From NCBI RefSeq assembly GCF_000340215.1, contig NW_006921533.1:5110979-5174978 (forward strand): DNA of 64,000 nt, given 5' to 3'. The DNA is from Pseudocercospora fijiensis CIRAD86 (Eukaryota; Ascomycota; Dothideomycetes; Mycosphaerellales; Mycosphaerellaceae). Position 1 is the stretch's first letter, and the number at the start of each line of letters is the position of its first letter. Below are positions 55,356-64,000 of the stretch, piece after piece. The notes beneath the pieces were generated by a model that was given only the letters and a program-made list of their open reading frames with translations, searched no databases and was not told the DNA's origin. The translations under genes and the position numbers were made by a program.

Positions 55356-57999
55356 TCATCGTCGGCCAGATGGAGATGGCGTGCTTTTTCGCGCGCTCGC
55401 GCTGGCTGCTCTGAGTTTTGCGGACTCTGGGTCGGAATCTGAGTTATTGTCTCGCCTATTTTGTAGCTTGTGGGCAGGCGCCTTGGGAGTGGAGATTGCG
55501 GACGCACGCCTTGCCTGGGCTAAGCGTCCAGTGTTCGACTTGCTTTGATGCACTCGCAAGCTCTCTACAATCCTGGGATGGCCACTTTCAGCTGCGACTG
55601 CGATGGCACTATCAACTATCGCGCTCGCGATGGTACCAGAATCTGAATCGTACTTCAACAGCTCGTGGACGACTTTCAAATGATCGGACTTGGCTGCAAG
55701 CACAAGCGGGTGTGCGTCGATTCCCATGGGCATCTTCGCTCCTCGCTGCAGCAACTCGCGAGCAGTTGAGCGGTGACCATTCTCTGCAGCTATGCCCAGC
55801 GGCGTCTTGCCTTCCTTGTCCTCATGATCTATTGCCGCGGAGTTATTCAGCAGCAATGTCACCGTGGCAACATTTCCCTTAAGTGCAGCTAGATGAAGAG
55901 CCGTCTGACCGCCCTCTGTAGCTGCACCGACTCCGGCGCCGGACTCGACCAGAAGTCTGGCGCATGACCACTTTCTAGTCTCGCAAGCATCGATTAGAGC
56001 CGTGAGACCTTGCTTATCCGCGATGTTGACATCGGCATTGGCACCCAGAAGAAGCGTGACGCATTCATCGTGACCACCTCGTGCAGCCAGAGCCAGGGCC
56101 GTGCAGCCAAATTTATCCTGGAAATTGAGTAGAGACTTCTCCGCCAGTGGCCTCCTTTCTATGAGCAGCTTCAAGCACTCGGTCCGACCTTCACGTGCAG
56201 CTTCCATGACCGCAGTCCTGCCGCGATCATCGGCTGCAAACAGATCCGCACCGTTGTCAACCAGGACGCGCAGGCATTCCACATGGCCACTTTCTGCAGC
56301 GTACAAAGTGGCTGTCTTTCCCTTGGAAGATTCGAGACGAATGTCGGCGCCGAAATCTACCAAGATCTGTACAATCTCAAGGTCGCCAGATTCTACAGTG
56401 TCGATTAGGAGCGTTTTGTCGTGTTCGAATCGAGCATTGACATCTGCACCGGCCTTCACTAAGAGCAAGACAGCTTCAGTGTGCTTCCTCTTTACGGATC
56501 GCGACAATGCTGTGTGTTTCAGTGCGCACCTGACGTTCAAGTCGACTTTATGTCGAGTCAAAGCTCTCATGGCCGCTATGTGTGATTTCTCGGCTGCAAT
56601 CATCATAGGAGTCTTCGAGCCGGAAGAGCGAGAGTTGACGTTGGCACAAGCGTCCAGAAGTATGGCGATAATCTCCGCTTGGTTCTGATCTGCTGCAATA
56701 CCCAGAGCTGTCTTGCCGTCTTCATTCCGCATCTCCAAATGAGTTCCTTTCTGCACAAGTTCTCGAACGCACGTTACGTGACCTCCGTTCACAGCTTTCA
56801 TCAACGCGGTCCAACCAAAGTCGTCAGTCGTATCAGTTTTAGCGCCGTACTTTAGAAGTGCCGAGAGGCATTCGACAAGGCCTGAGCCAGCCGCAATGGC
56901 CAAAGGATAACCAGCAAGAGAATCTTTGTTGACCAGGTCGCTGCCCATTTGTGCTAATTCGGTAACGCAATTGGCCCTATTTTGCACCACCGCGGCGTGA
57001 AGTGGCGCATATCCATCGACATCCAGAATGTATGGGGACGCGTTGTACTCCAGCAGCTTCCTAATGATTCTTGCATTGCCATTTCTTGCAGCATAGTTGA
57101 GCGCACAAGAGCCACGGGAGTCTTTGAGGTCGCAATTTGCACCATGCATAAGTAGCAAGGACGTAAGAGCTTGCTTGTTTCGCATCGCGGCATACATGAG
57201 CGGCGTAGCACCTGCCCATCGCCCTCCCGAGGCCTGTTCCAAAGGTCCATGAGCATTGACGTCGGCACCACGTCCGATGAGGTATGAGGCGATGTCTTCA
57301 AAGCCTTCATAAGCAGCAACGGAAAGAGCCGTACAGTGGCTGACAGGTGTCCCTCGATAGCTTCGCGACAAAGTAGAGGTCAGTTTCAGGTCTGCGGCTT
57401 CAGACCATCTAATTGTGACCGTGTCATTGAGCCGAAGGTCTTGCGCATTGTCGACGAGCAACTGGACAATTCCGACATTTCCAGTATAGCAAGCAGCGTG
57501 TAGTGCTAAGCCGACTTTACCCCCCACGGTTCCCGTGCTGGCATTGTGGTCGAGCAGGAGCTTCATCAGATTTCCCTGCATTTGCAAGACTGCGAGACAA
57601 AGCGGTGTACCGTAGTCTGCGTTGACGACATCCATATTGACACCAATATTAATGAGCTGAGAGACGGAGTCCATGCGGCCAGCGAGGATGGCATGATGAA
57701 GGGCCGTCAAGCCAGAGCTGTCTGCATGATTTTTTTCTGCACCTTCGTGCCACAGGTGGGTCAGTCGAGAGATTTGGCCTTTTCGGGCGGCGTCAATGAA
57801 TTCTGCATTCACTTGCGCCTTGTCGAACGGCGTCAATGGCCGAGCGTTTGCGGCGAAGGTGTAGTTGTTCGCTGAGATGTATGAGCGACCGTTAAAATGC
57901 CGTATGAGCCAACATACTGGTAGTGTTATTTACGTCTCCATTATGTTGTCGTGCGTGGTCTTGGGCAAGATTCGCGTGGAAGATCTTCTGTGCGGCCAT
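55356..57999 (-). CDS. Ankyrin-repeat protein, about 20 repeats
   Basis: Exon 1 (57999-57918) and exon 2 (57871-55356) are joined across a 46-nt intron (GTATGT..CTCAG), giving 865 aa. The frame upstream of LTPFDKAQV has no ATG of its own, so the spliced exon starting MAAQKIFHANLAQDHARQHN supplies the start. After an Asn/Thr-rich linker (NNTTNNYTFAANA) come about 20 ankyrin repeats (residues 55-790), with units such as SGLTALHHAILAGRMDSVSQ and GKTALGIAADQNQAEIIAIL. The C-terminus is a Ser/Arg-rich tail (ASASARKSTPSPSGRR). No kinase, NACHT or other catalytic domain is attached. Ankyrin arrays bind proteins; fungi have large, variable sets, some linked to non-self recognition (inference only). 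Confidence 0.85.
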
Positions 58000-58450
58000 T
58001 GATCGGCTGCCTGCAGAGGAAGCCGCGTGGAAGTGCTTTCAAGTGGTTCTAGCTACCGTCTTCCTGACCTGGGACGCATGATTTGGAGGATGAGGTCGTC
58101 CGACAAATCCGCAACGAGACTCACGCCGGCACTGCCTGCAGTCTTCGGCTCCAGTAAGGATTAGTCCTGCATTAGCGCTCATCGACTCTGAGCTCGTTCG
58201 AACATCTGGCCTCCGAGAAAGCACACCGGAAGCGGAGGAATGGTCGACCAATATGGTCCAATCTGGAGCGCCTGGCTGCTCGGCTTATTGTCTCTCATCC
58301 TGGACACAGGTCATCCGAGAAGGCGGACGTCTGTAGGGGTAGGGTCCCGAGGACTGACTGCATGTGCTCAGCCGCACCATTAGGGTTCTAACTTTACAGC
58401 GTGATTTATCCTGGATGTCAGGTGTTTTAGCTGAACCTAGAGCGGAGTTA
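58000..58450. promoter_or_regulatory. Ankyrin-gene promoter and edge of RIP-mutated DNA
   Basis: Composition is balanced to about 58440 and then AT-rich. No gene is recognised. The region upstream of 57999 on the minus strand is the ankyrin promoter. Confidence 0.45.
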
Positions 58451-58599
58451 GGGGCACAGTCTTTTACTAGCGTTTACTAGGCAATAAGCCACCCGCAATC
58501 CTCTAGTTTAGTAGCGTTTAGAACTACTCGGCGTAGTAACGATTTAGGTTAAGAAGGGCGCCTCTCTCGAGCCTATCGGTTAACTATTATAGAAGCGGC

Positions 58600-61500
58600 A
58601 ATTTTGCAGTAGACGAGACTATTATATAGACTAAGAGTTATTGTTATAGAATTGCTATAGAATTACCGCCTTCTACGACTATAGCGGAAGGCTTGCCCTC
58701 GCTAATTACTATCTCTTCGACCTCGTTATTATTATTGCTTAGTACGTAGTCTACGAGTTGTTATTAACTCACTACTACTACTAGCGGTTAACTAGCGGTT
58801 ACTGTATGTCCTCACGCCTCTTAATTCTCGTCTAATTCGCTCGTTACTAGGCAAGTTATTAGCGGCGTCGTCTTCTAAGTCGTCTATTGTCTAGCTAGTT
58901 AGTCGCCTAGCCGCTCGTTCGTAATCCTCGTCTCTTATATAGCTTATTGTCGTATCTATAGTGTCCTAGTCTACGTTATAGAAGATAAGAAGCTCCTTAA
59001 AGGACGAGAGGCCGGAATCGGTAAAGCAACGGTCGTCTATAGCAATGCCGTTAATCTCGCGAATACCGTATATAAAGACCTATAATAGCTCACTCTAATG
59101 CTAGTAGTTAGTTAAATAGTAAGTACCTAGCGGCGCAGGTAGACCTCGCACTAGCGGTATTGTATCTCCTATTAAATCTACCTCTTCTATATTATCCAAA
59201 TTAAGCGGTTATAAGGACTGTGTTTCTAGCACTGTCTCGCGGCGCGGAATTAGCCTCGGAGTAAGGTTACCTAGCGGCGGAGGTAATAAGAACATAGGTT
59301 AGCGAATAGGTAACGATTAAACGCGCCGTTTTAATAGTAACGGTCGGAGGGTTATATTAGCATAGACGTAATAAGTTTCCGGCGTGCCTAGCGGTAGCAA
59401 TCGAGTTAGTATAGTAGGTTTAGAAGGTAGTTAAGTCGTCTATTAGCGCTCGGTCTCGCCTGTAAATTAGACCTCCTATAGATTAGCGATAAAATAGTCA
59501 ATATTTAGTGCATAACAACTGTCCGAGAAGTCCTTAACCTTCCGTACGTAGAAGGCATAGAATAAGTCCTTAATAGAAGGGTTAATAGAAGGATTATCTG
59601 CTATCCGCTAATACTTCAAATTTAGTGTTTCTACCGCTTCCTTAAAGTAGCCTCGAAGGTCTCTTAATTGTAGTGTTTGTGCTAAGGTAATAGCGTCTTC
59701 TTAATAGCCTTTAATAACGAGTTGTTAAGTATCGAGAGCGCGCTAGTATTCGTAAGCTAAGACAACGTTAAGGCCTGCAAATAGCTAGACATATTGTCGC
59801 TGTTATATATTACTAATTTCTAGTCTATTAAACAGGTGGTTACGAAGAATATAGTAGTAAGGAAGGCGTGTTTGAAACTAGGCGAGGCAGTTATAACGAG
59901 AAGGTGTTACACCGTTATAACTGCATAGTATGCCCTTATATACAGGTGCCGCCTTAGCCTCTATCTTAATAGCAATATCTACCTATTCTCGAAGGCGATC
60001 TTAAGCCGCTAGTAGCTGTAGACTCTCGAAGCCTAGAAGTCGCTTTTTATACTAATATTATATACGTTTGCCGATCCTATAGCTAGCTAGTTGTGCCTTA
60101 TAAGCCTGCCTATCGTCTACCTTAAGAACCTCGAGGATAGTGCTATAGAGGTTGTAGCGTACGAGGCTGCGCTTACGCTTAAACTTAATAGCGTAGTAAT
60201 AACCCTCGAGAGGCGAAGTAGTCCTTATTTGTATTAATAATAGGCTATAAAGCCTTGCCTAAGTAGCCCATTTCCGTAACGTGTGACTAGCCTAATTATG
60301 CCGTATGTATTCTACCTTGCTTTGCTATTCTGTAGGCTTGTTCTCTTTCAACTAGTCCTATATCTATGCTATATCGTTACCGACGTCGGCGGAGCTTCGA
60401 GCGTAGTAGATCGAGTAGTAAAAGCGCTTGACAATCTCTAGAAATTGGGCCTCTAAAAATAACCGAAGGAAGGTCTCTTTAACGTGCCGCTAGTAGAGGT
60501 AAATAAGCACCTGTTTCTTATCCTTCTATAATAGGTTAATTGCCGCCTACTTAGAGGCCGAGTCGTCGATTATAGCGGCTATAGCATTCTAGTATAGTAA
60601 CTAATTCTTAATAACTCGAAGACCGGCTTCTACTAGCTTAGCTTTCTAAGATTCTAGCAATAAGTGTCCTACTAGCAACTAACACCCTAACTAGTTACGA
60701 ACATGGATAGTAAAAAGGTTCTAGCTAAGGTCGGTAGTCTTATAAGTTGCGTCTAGTAAGAACAACTATATAGCATGTAAGTTAGTAATGTTTTGAATTT
60801 TTAAAGTTAGTTATAGGAACTGTAGAACGCAAGCCTTAGAAGCTTAGTTATGCGCCTTCTATAGTAATAACAATACCTGCACTTACATCCCCTGCCTCGG
60901 TATTTAACAACTGTCGCTGCCACTTAGTCTAGAAGACAATACTACGCTCTACCTTGCCCTTTATTTTCTTCTCTATTATCTAATACTAGAGCGGCCTGCT
61001 ATCTAGGTCGTTATAGAGGCCTTAGAGGGCGATAGGAAGGTCGTCTAGCTAGATACTCGCATTTCCACGGTCGTTACTACGTACCTTCCTTAGATTAGGC
61101 CTAACCTTCGACTACGCAACAGTGCCTGCCTTTATATATTGCCTACCTATCTTGCTAAACTCGTCCTTCGAAGGACTATTTCTAACGAAATCTAGCACCT
61201 CGGCTACATTAAATTTGCGCTGTTCTATTAGCTCCTCGAGAAACACCCTTAGAGCGTTGTTTAACGACCTAATATCTATATATCTTAGGTTATAGCAATG
61301 TAGGTCCTTACTAACCGCGGAAGGGTCGACTCGATAGCGGCGGATACTAATTTCGTATAGTTTAGTCGCCCCCTTCCGATAATGCGATATAACGACTACT
61401 ATAGTATTACAAGGCTCTTTATTGTATTTAGCCTTACGAATACTATCTAGAAGCACCCTATTTCGCTACTAATCGCGCCTATAACGACAATACTAGTGCG

Positions 61501-61708
61501 ACCGCTACTCTAAGCTATCCTTCGTTCTCGCCGACCTCGACTCCTTATATACGTTGCTTACGTAGGCCTTTAACACCTCGAAACGGTCCGAATCGTACGT
61601 CAATCTATACTCTAGTATATTAAATAGCTATTCTCGAATCTCGATTACATTATATAGTATGCGATCCGGCCTAAACGGCGGTACTAGTTTGGACAAGACA
61701 GGTAGCAT
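58600..61708 (-). pseudogene. MULE-type (Hop-like) transposase, RIP-inactivated
   Basis: From ATG 61708 the minus strand reads MLPVLSKLVPPFRPDRILYN, then an open stretch of 114 codons (61456-61112, including VVVISHYRKGATKLYEISIRR). Around 60760-60700 comes LFLLDATYKTTDLS, the first catalytic aspartate of Mutator-like transposases (family motif D-A-T-Y-K-T). It is followed by LLVGHLLLES and, near 60540-60400, VLIYLYQRHVKETFLRLF, the usual C-terminal half. Further down, SPLEGYYYAIKFKRKRS (about 60210) fits the late MULE region. TAG/TAA stops interrupt all of this. Terminal inverted repeats were not found by eye. Confidence 0.7.
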
Positions 61709-61978
61709 AGCGATAAGAACAATAGCAACAATAATATAATAATAAGAAGGTGCTATTTGCGCCTTTGCAGAAAGAGCTAGATCTATATATAAGAAAGAGC
61801 TATAGAGATAAGGTTAGAACTAGAAGTATAACTAAGAAGGTTATTACGGTACTAGAAGAGGAAAAGTACTATTAAATACTAGGCAAACTATACTAAGTTA
61901 ATAGATAACGCCCTCCGGAAGTAAACTACTGTTTATAATAGTAGTACGCTAAATTTCCTAATATGTAAGACAACCTTA
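61709..61978. other. RIP-mutated spacer
   Basis: AT-rich, with no gene recognised. TA at 61977-61978 is the left target duplication of the second MITE. Confidence 0.4.
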
Positions 61979-62109
61979 TAGCGTCTCTACACTTCGGAGT
62001 AAAAGTAACTAGGGCCGGACCGCTAAATAATAAGTAACTATTCGCTATAATCCTTGCTTCTTAGGGATTTAGTAAATACCCGCTTTTACTCCGAAGTGTT
62101 TAGACGCTG
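61979..62109 (-). mobile_element. 131-bp Tc1/mariner-type MITE, copy B (RIP-mutated)
   Basis: The same 131-bp length as copy A at 42802-42932, but in opposite orientation and with C-to-T changes (first base T instead of C, TTTTACTCC instead of TTTCACTCC). TA flanks it at 61977-61978 and 62110-62111. The TIRs are still readable. Confidence 0.88.
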
Positions 62110-62111
62110 TA

Positions 62112-62357
62112 CATCTAAGTCTTACAAAACCTAATATAAGGCAGGGATTCTAAGCTTATATCCCTTTAACCGCCTCCGTAGTTAAGTCCGTCGAATACCT
62201 ACCCTAGCTCTGCCCTTGTCGGGTTCTACCTTCTATACTAAATCCGGTATAGCCCTATATAAACCTATATCGCCCCTCGAATAGCGATGCTATCCGATTA
62301 GGCTTCGGGTTCTTCTATAGTAGAGCTAAAGGTTAGGAAGCCGACACCTTTACGAGT
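62112..62357. other. RIP-mutated spacer before the miniature LTR element
   Basis: No gene is recognised. The last five bases, cgagt (62353-62357), may be the left target duplication of the following element (right: cgtgt, 63076-63080; four of five match). Confidence 0.4.
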
Positions 62358-62520
62358 TGTTAGACCGCTATACTAGTGCGCCCGTTTACTAGCGTCTTAC
62401 GCCGCGACAAAAGATCGGAAGTATCCGCGCTTAATAAGCACAGATCTCGGGCGCACTTATAGGCTAGAAGTCACGTGAGTCTTGGCGCCAAGCCTCAGCC
62501 TGCACCTCTGGACTCTGACA
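62358..62520 (-). repeat. 3' LTR of the miniature element (163 bp)
   Basis: 160 of 163 bases match 62913-63075. The three differences are t/c at 62361 and at/gc in gctatac versus gctgcac. Its self-complementary block AGTATCCGCGCTTAA is at 62420-62434. Confidence 0.75.
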
Positions 62521-62565
62521 CGCGCTTCCCTCTTCTTGGCTGCGGCCCCCGCAGCCTATGACGTC

Positions 62566-62680
62566 ATACCCCGCACCCGAACATGCAGCCGGGCAACGTC
62601 TTCTTGGCATACCCCGCACCCGAACATGCAGCCAGGCAGCGCCTTGGCATACCCCACACTCGAGGTAGCCAATCAAACAA
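62566..62680. repeat. Tandem repeat of about 40-43 bp inside the miniature element
   Basis: ataccccgcacccgaacatg recurs at 62566 and 62609, and a shorter variant starts at 62649. Units are 43 and 40 bp, differing by a small deletion. Confidence 0.8.
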
Positions 62681-62896
62681 CTGTCGCAATCTGAACTTGC
62701 ACACGACGGTGTAGCGACGTTTTTTCAACTGCCTATAAGTCGACCCCTCCAAGGCAGGTGCGCCTGCAGCAGAGTCGCGCGCCTGAGGCAATCAGGCGCC
62801 TCCGAAGCCGCGTCTACCGAGGATCAGCCTAGTCGGCCAATAAGCGTACGCCGACTCGCCGAGAATCGAACGCGCGACCGTTGAACCTGTAGACCG

Positions 62897-62911
62897 TTAA
62901 GCGCGGATACT
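62897..62911 (-). promoter_or_regulatory. Putative self-priming site of the miniature element
   Basis: TTAAGCGCGGATACT on the plus strand lies one base from the LTR border and is the reverse complement of AGTATCCGCGCTTAA within both LTRs (62420-62434, 62975-62989). The position and the LTR complementarity are those of Tf1/sushi self-primers, although the match is longer (15 versus about 11 nt). Confidence 0.6.
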
Positions 62912-62912
62912 G

Positions 62913-63075
62913 TGTCAGACCGCTGCACTAGTGCGCCCGTTTACTAGCGTCTTACGCCGCGACAAAAGATCGGAAGTATCCGCGCTTAATAAGCACAGAT
63001 CTCGGGCGCACTTATAGGCTAGAAGTCACGTGAGTCTTGGCGCCAAGCCTCAGCCTGCACCTCTGGACTCTGACA
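62913..63075 (-). repeat. 5' LTR of the miniature element (163 bp)
   Basis: Bounded on the plus strand by TGTCAGACC and CTCTGACA. It contains AGTATCCGCGCTTAA at 62975-62989, which is the exact complement of the primer site at 62897-62911. Confidence 0.75.
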
Positions 63076-63079
63076 CGTG

Positions 63080-63276
63080 TGTCAGGGCCAAAGAGGCTAC
63101 ACGTGATTGGCATGTGACTAGGCCGAGTGAAGCCAGGGTCTTGATGCCTCAGGCAGGGCTTGGCGCTTGGCGTTGGGCCAACTCTCCTGCCTTCCTCCCT
63201 CTCCTCCTAGCTCCTTATCGAATACTACTTGTACCTACTACTACCCTATCTACCTACTAATATAACCCTTCTTATA
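63080..63276 (+). repeat. 5' LTR of Gypsy copy 2 (197 bp)
   Basis: Starts TGTCAGGGCCAAAGAGGC and ends CTTATA. The first part is rich in CA/TG and so unmutated; from about 63200 it takes the TA-rich character of the other copies. Confidence 0.88.
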
Positions 63277-63287
63277 TAGTATTCGAT
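63277..63287 (+). promoter_or_regulatory. Self-priming primer-binding site, 11 nt, Gypsy copy 2
   Basis: TAGTATTCGAT sits directly after the LTR and is the exact reverse complement of ATCGAATACTA at 63217-63227 in the LTR. An 11-nt match between LTR and primer site is the Tf1/sushi self-priming signature and predicts that the element RNA begins at about 63217. Confidence 0.65.
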
Positions 63288-64000
63288 CCACCCTTTAAGG
63301 GCAGCAGCTAGATAGTCCTTATTTCAAGCTTTTAGCGGTATAGCTACGAAAACTATCGATTTAACTATATTGCGCCCGAAGAACGGGACTTATACGTACT
63401 ATTCCACTAAAACAACCGTACCAATCATTAAGCAAGGCCTTCTATACGGCCTATTACACTAAGTTAAGCACACTAGACCGATATTTACTAATTCCGCTAC
63501 ATCCGCATCTTAGGGGCTAATAATACATTATTAGTATTACCCCCTATTATAATAGCCGGCTTATTACGAAGCAACAACAACCGTGCTGCCGCTAGCAGCG
63601 CTAGCAATAACAATGCTAGTAGCATAGTACCTGCTAAAGTGCCTGCTAAAGTACCTGCTAAGGTGCCTACTAAAGAGCCTGCTACTAGGCCTACCGAAGA
63701 ACCTATAGTTCTAGGTAACGACCTAGAATTGCCTGTCGACGACATTCTTAACAATATTGTTAACCGTCGATATAGCTAACTAGCCTTTAGCCCCTAACTA
63801 GTAGGGAGACTCTAAGAAGCTACCTAAAACAGGCTTACTGCCCTACGTTAAGAACAACAGCTAAAGGATAATCTCCTCGAGATTCGCCGCCTATAGGAAG
63901 CCCTAACAACTACTACTAGACTAGAGCTAGTAGCAGTACCTTCTATTTAAAAGAAGGACGCTAAGCTTAAAGACTATACCGTATTTAATGGCTCTAGCCG

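Larger units (their letters stand above)
62358..63075 (-). mobile_element. 718-bp miniature LTR retroelement (TRIM-like), self-priming candidate
   Basis: Two 163-bp direct repeats (62358-62520 and 62913-63075) enclose 392 bp. Each begins TGTYAGACCGC and ends GGACTCTGACA, so the termini are TG...CA with an inverted TGTCAGA/TCTGACA. The copies differ at three sites only, all of the CpA-to-TpA kind, in the left copy. Read on the minus strand, the 5' LTR is followed at once by CAGTATCCGCGCTTAA, of which 15 nt complement a stretch inside the LTR. The 3' LTR is preceded by purine-rich AAGAAGAGGGAAGCGCG, close to the polypurine tract of the Gypsy element. The interior has no coding capacity for gag or pol. 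Confidence 0.72.
63080..64000 (+). mobile_element. Second copy of the Gypsy element, 5' part only (runs off the window)
   Basis: The 197-bp LTR (63080-63276) matches those of element 1 in the opposite orientation. It is followed by a primer site and then by an internal start homologous to the minus strand of 7855-7000. An N-terminal gag-like frame (minus of element 1: 7382-7618) contains a repeated PAKVPAKVPAKVP stretch at 63640-63670 and LELPVDDILNNIVNRRY near 63725. The right end is outside the window. The first 120 bp of the LTR are not RIP-mutated, the rest is. Confidence 0.88.

Noticed and set aside
54692..55507. 271-codon minus frame and 197-codon plus frame between the F-box and ankyrin genes
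   Set aside because: Both are open but lack known domains and overlap the ends of better models. Neither could be preferred, so they are not listed as genes.
38721..62460. A giant Starship-type element carrying the accessory islands
   Set aside because: No DUF3435/tyrosine-recombinase captain frame was recognised, and each AT-rich block is explained by its own ordinary transposon.
62848..62940. tRNA-like gene on the minus strand (box A TAGTGCAGCGG, box B-like CGTTCGATTCTC)
   Set aside because: The T-stem has two mismatches, the acceptor strands do not pair, and the same bases are better explained as LTR end plus self-priming site of the miniature LTR element.
1..64000. CRISPR arrays, operons, riboswitches or bacterial regulatory sites
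   Set aside because: The intron-bearing genes and fungal families make this nuclear eukaryotic DNA; the satellite lacks spacer structure.

Overview
The window reads as nuclear DNA of a filamentous ascomycete, most likely a Dothideomycete-type plant- or rock-associated fungus (inference). Genes carry many 46-66 nt GT-AG introns, and several protein families are fungal-specific: Zn-cluster regulator, Sld7, fungal rhodopsin-like protein, Dal5-type transporter, GH42 in a eukaryotic gene model. The transposon DNA bears a strong RIP-like signature: CpA/TpG is depleted, TpA is in excess, CpG is kept, and stop codons are mainly CAR->TAR at former Gln codons. No genome identification is possible from the sequence alone.

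Layout. 1-16591 is a graveyard of mutated transposons: a chromodomain-type Ty3/Gypsy element with intact LTRs and a 5-bp target duplication (938-8052, minus strand), a Tad1/I-type LINE (about 8060-12896, plus), a tRNA-like tail, a 10-monomer AT-rich satellite (12986-13625) and a complete Tc1/mariner-type element (13830-16591). 16994-38543 is a compact euchromatic island with 12 gene models: NmrA-like reductase, zinc-cluster regulator, BTB protein, a small unknown protein, mitochondrial GGQ release-factor homologue, Sld7, RWD-RBR ubiquitin ligase, dolichyl-diphosphate phosphatase, vWA protein, MFS transporter, GNAT, RluA-type pseudouridine synthase and amino-acid/choline-type permease (13 counting the small unknown). 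38721-42653 is a RIP-mutated PIF/Harbinger-like element. 42654-48840 is a small accessory island with a 131-bp MITE, a fungal rhodopsin-like membrane protein, a secreted GH42 beta-galactosidase and a broken gene. 48900-52490 is again transposon debris (DDE_3 transposase and unknown coiled-coil frames). 52839-57999 is a second accessory island with a chimeric coiled-coil frame over a broken FAD monooxygenase, an F-box protein and an 865-aa ankyrin protein. 58600-61708 is a MULE-type transposase; then come a second copy of the MITE, a 718-bp miniature LTR element and the start of a second Gypsy copy running off the right end.

How the parts relate. The housekeeping genes are arranged in divergent and convergent pairs with short spacers and show no single pathway. 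The NmrA-like/Zn-cluster pair shares a 229-bp divergent promoter. The most interesting material is in the transposons. The Gypsy family carries a primer-binding site complementary to its own LTR (Tf1/sushi-style self-priming). A 718-bp LTR element beside it has a 15-nt version of the same arrangement and a related polypurine tract, which makes it a candidate non-autonomous, self-priming TRIM-like parasite. The 131-bp MITE shares TIRs with the full-length Tc1/mariner element.
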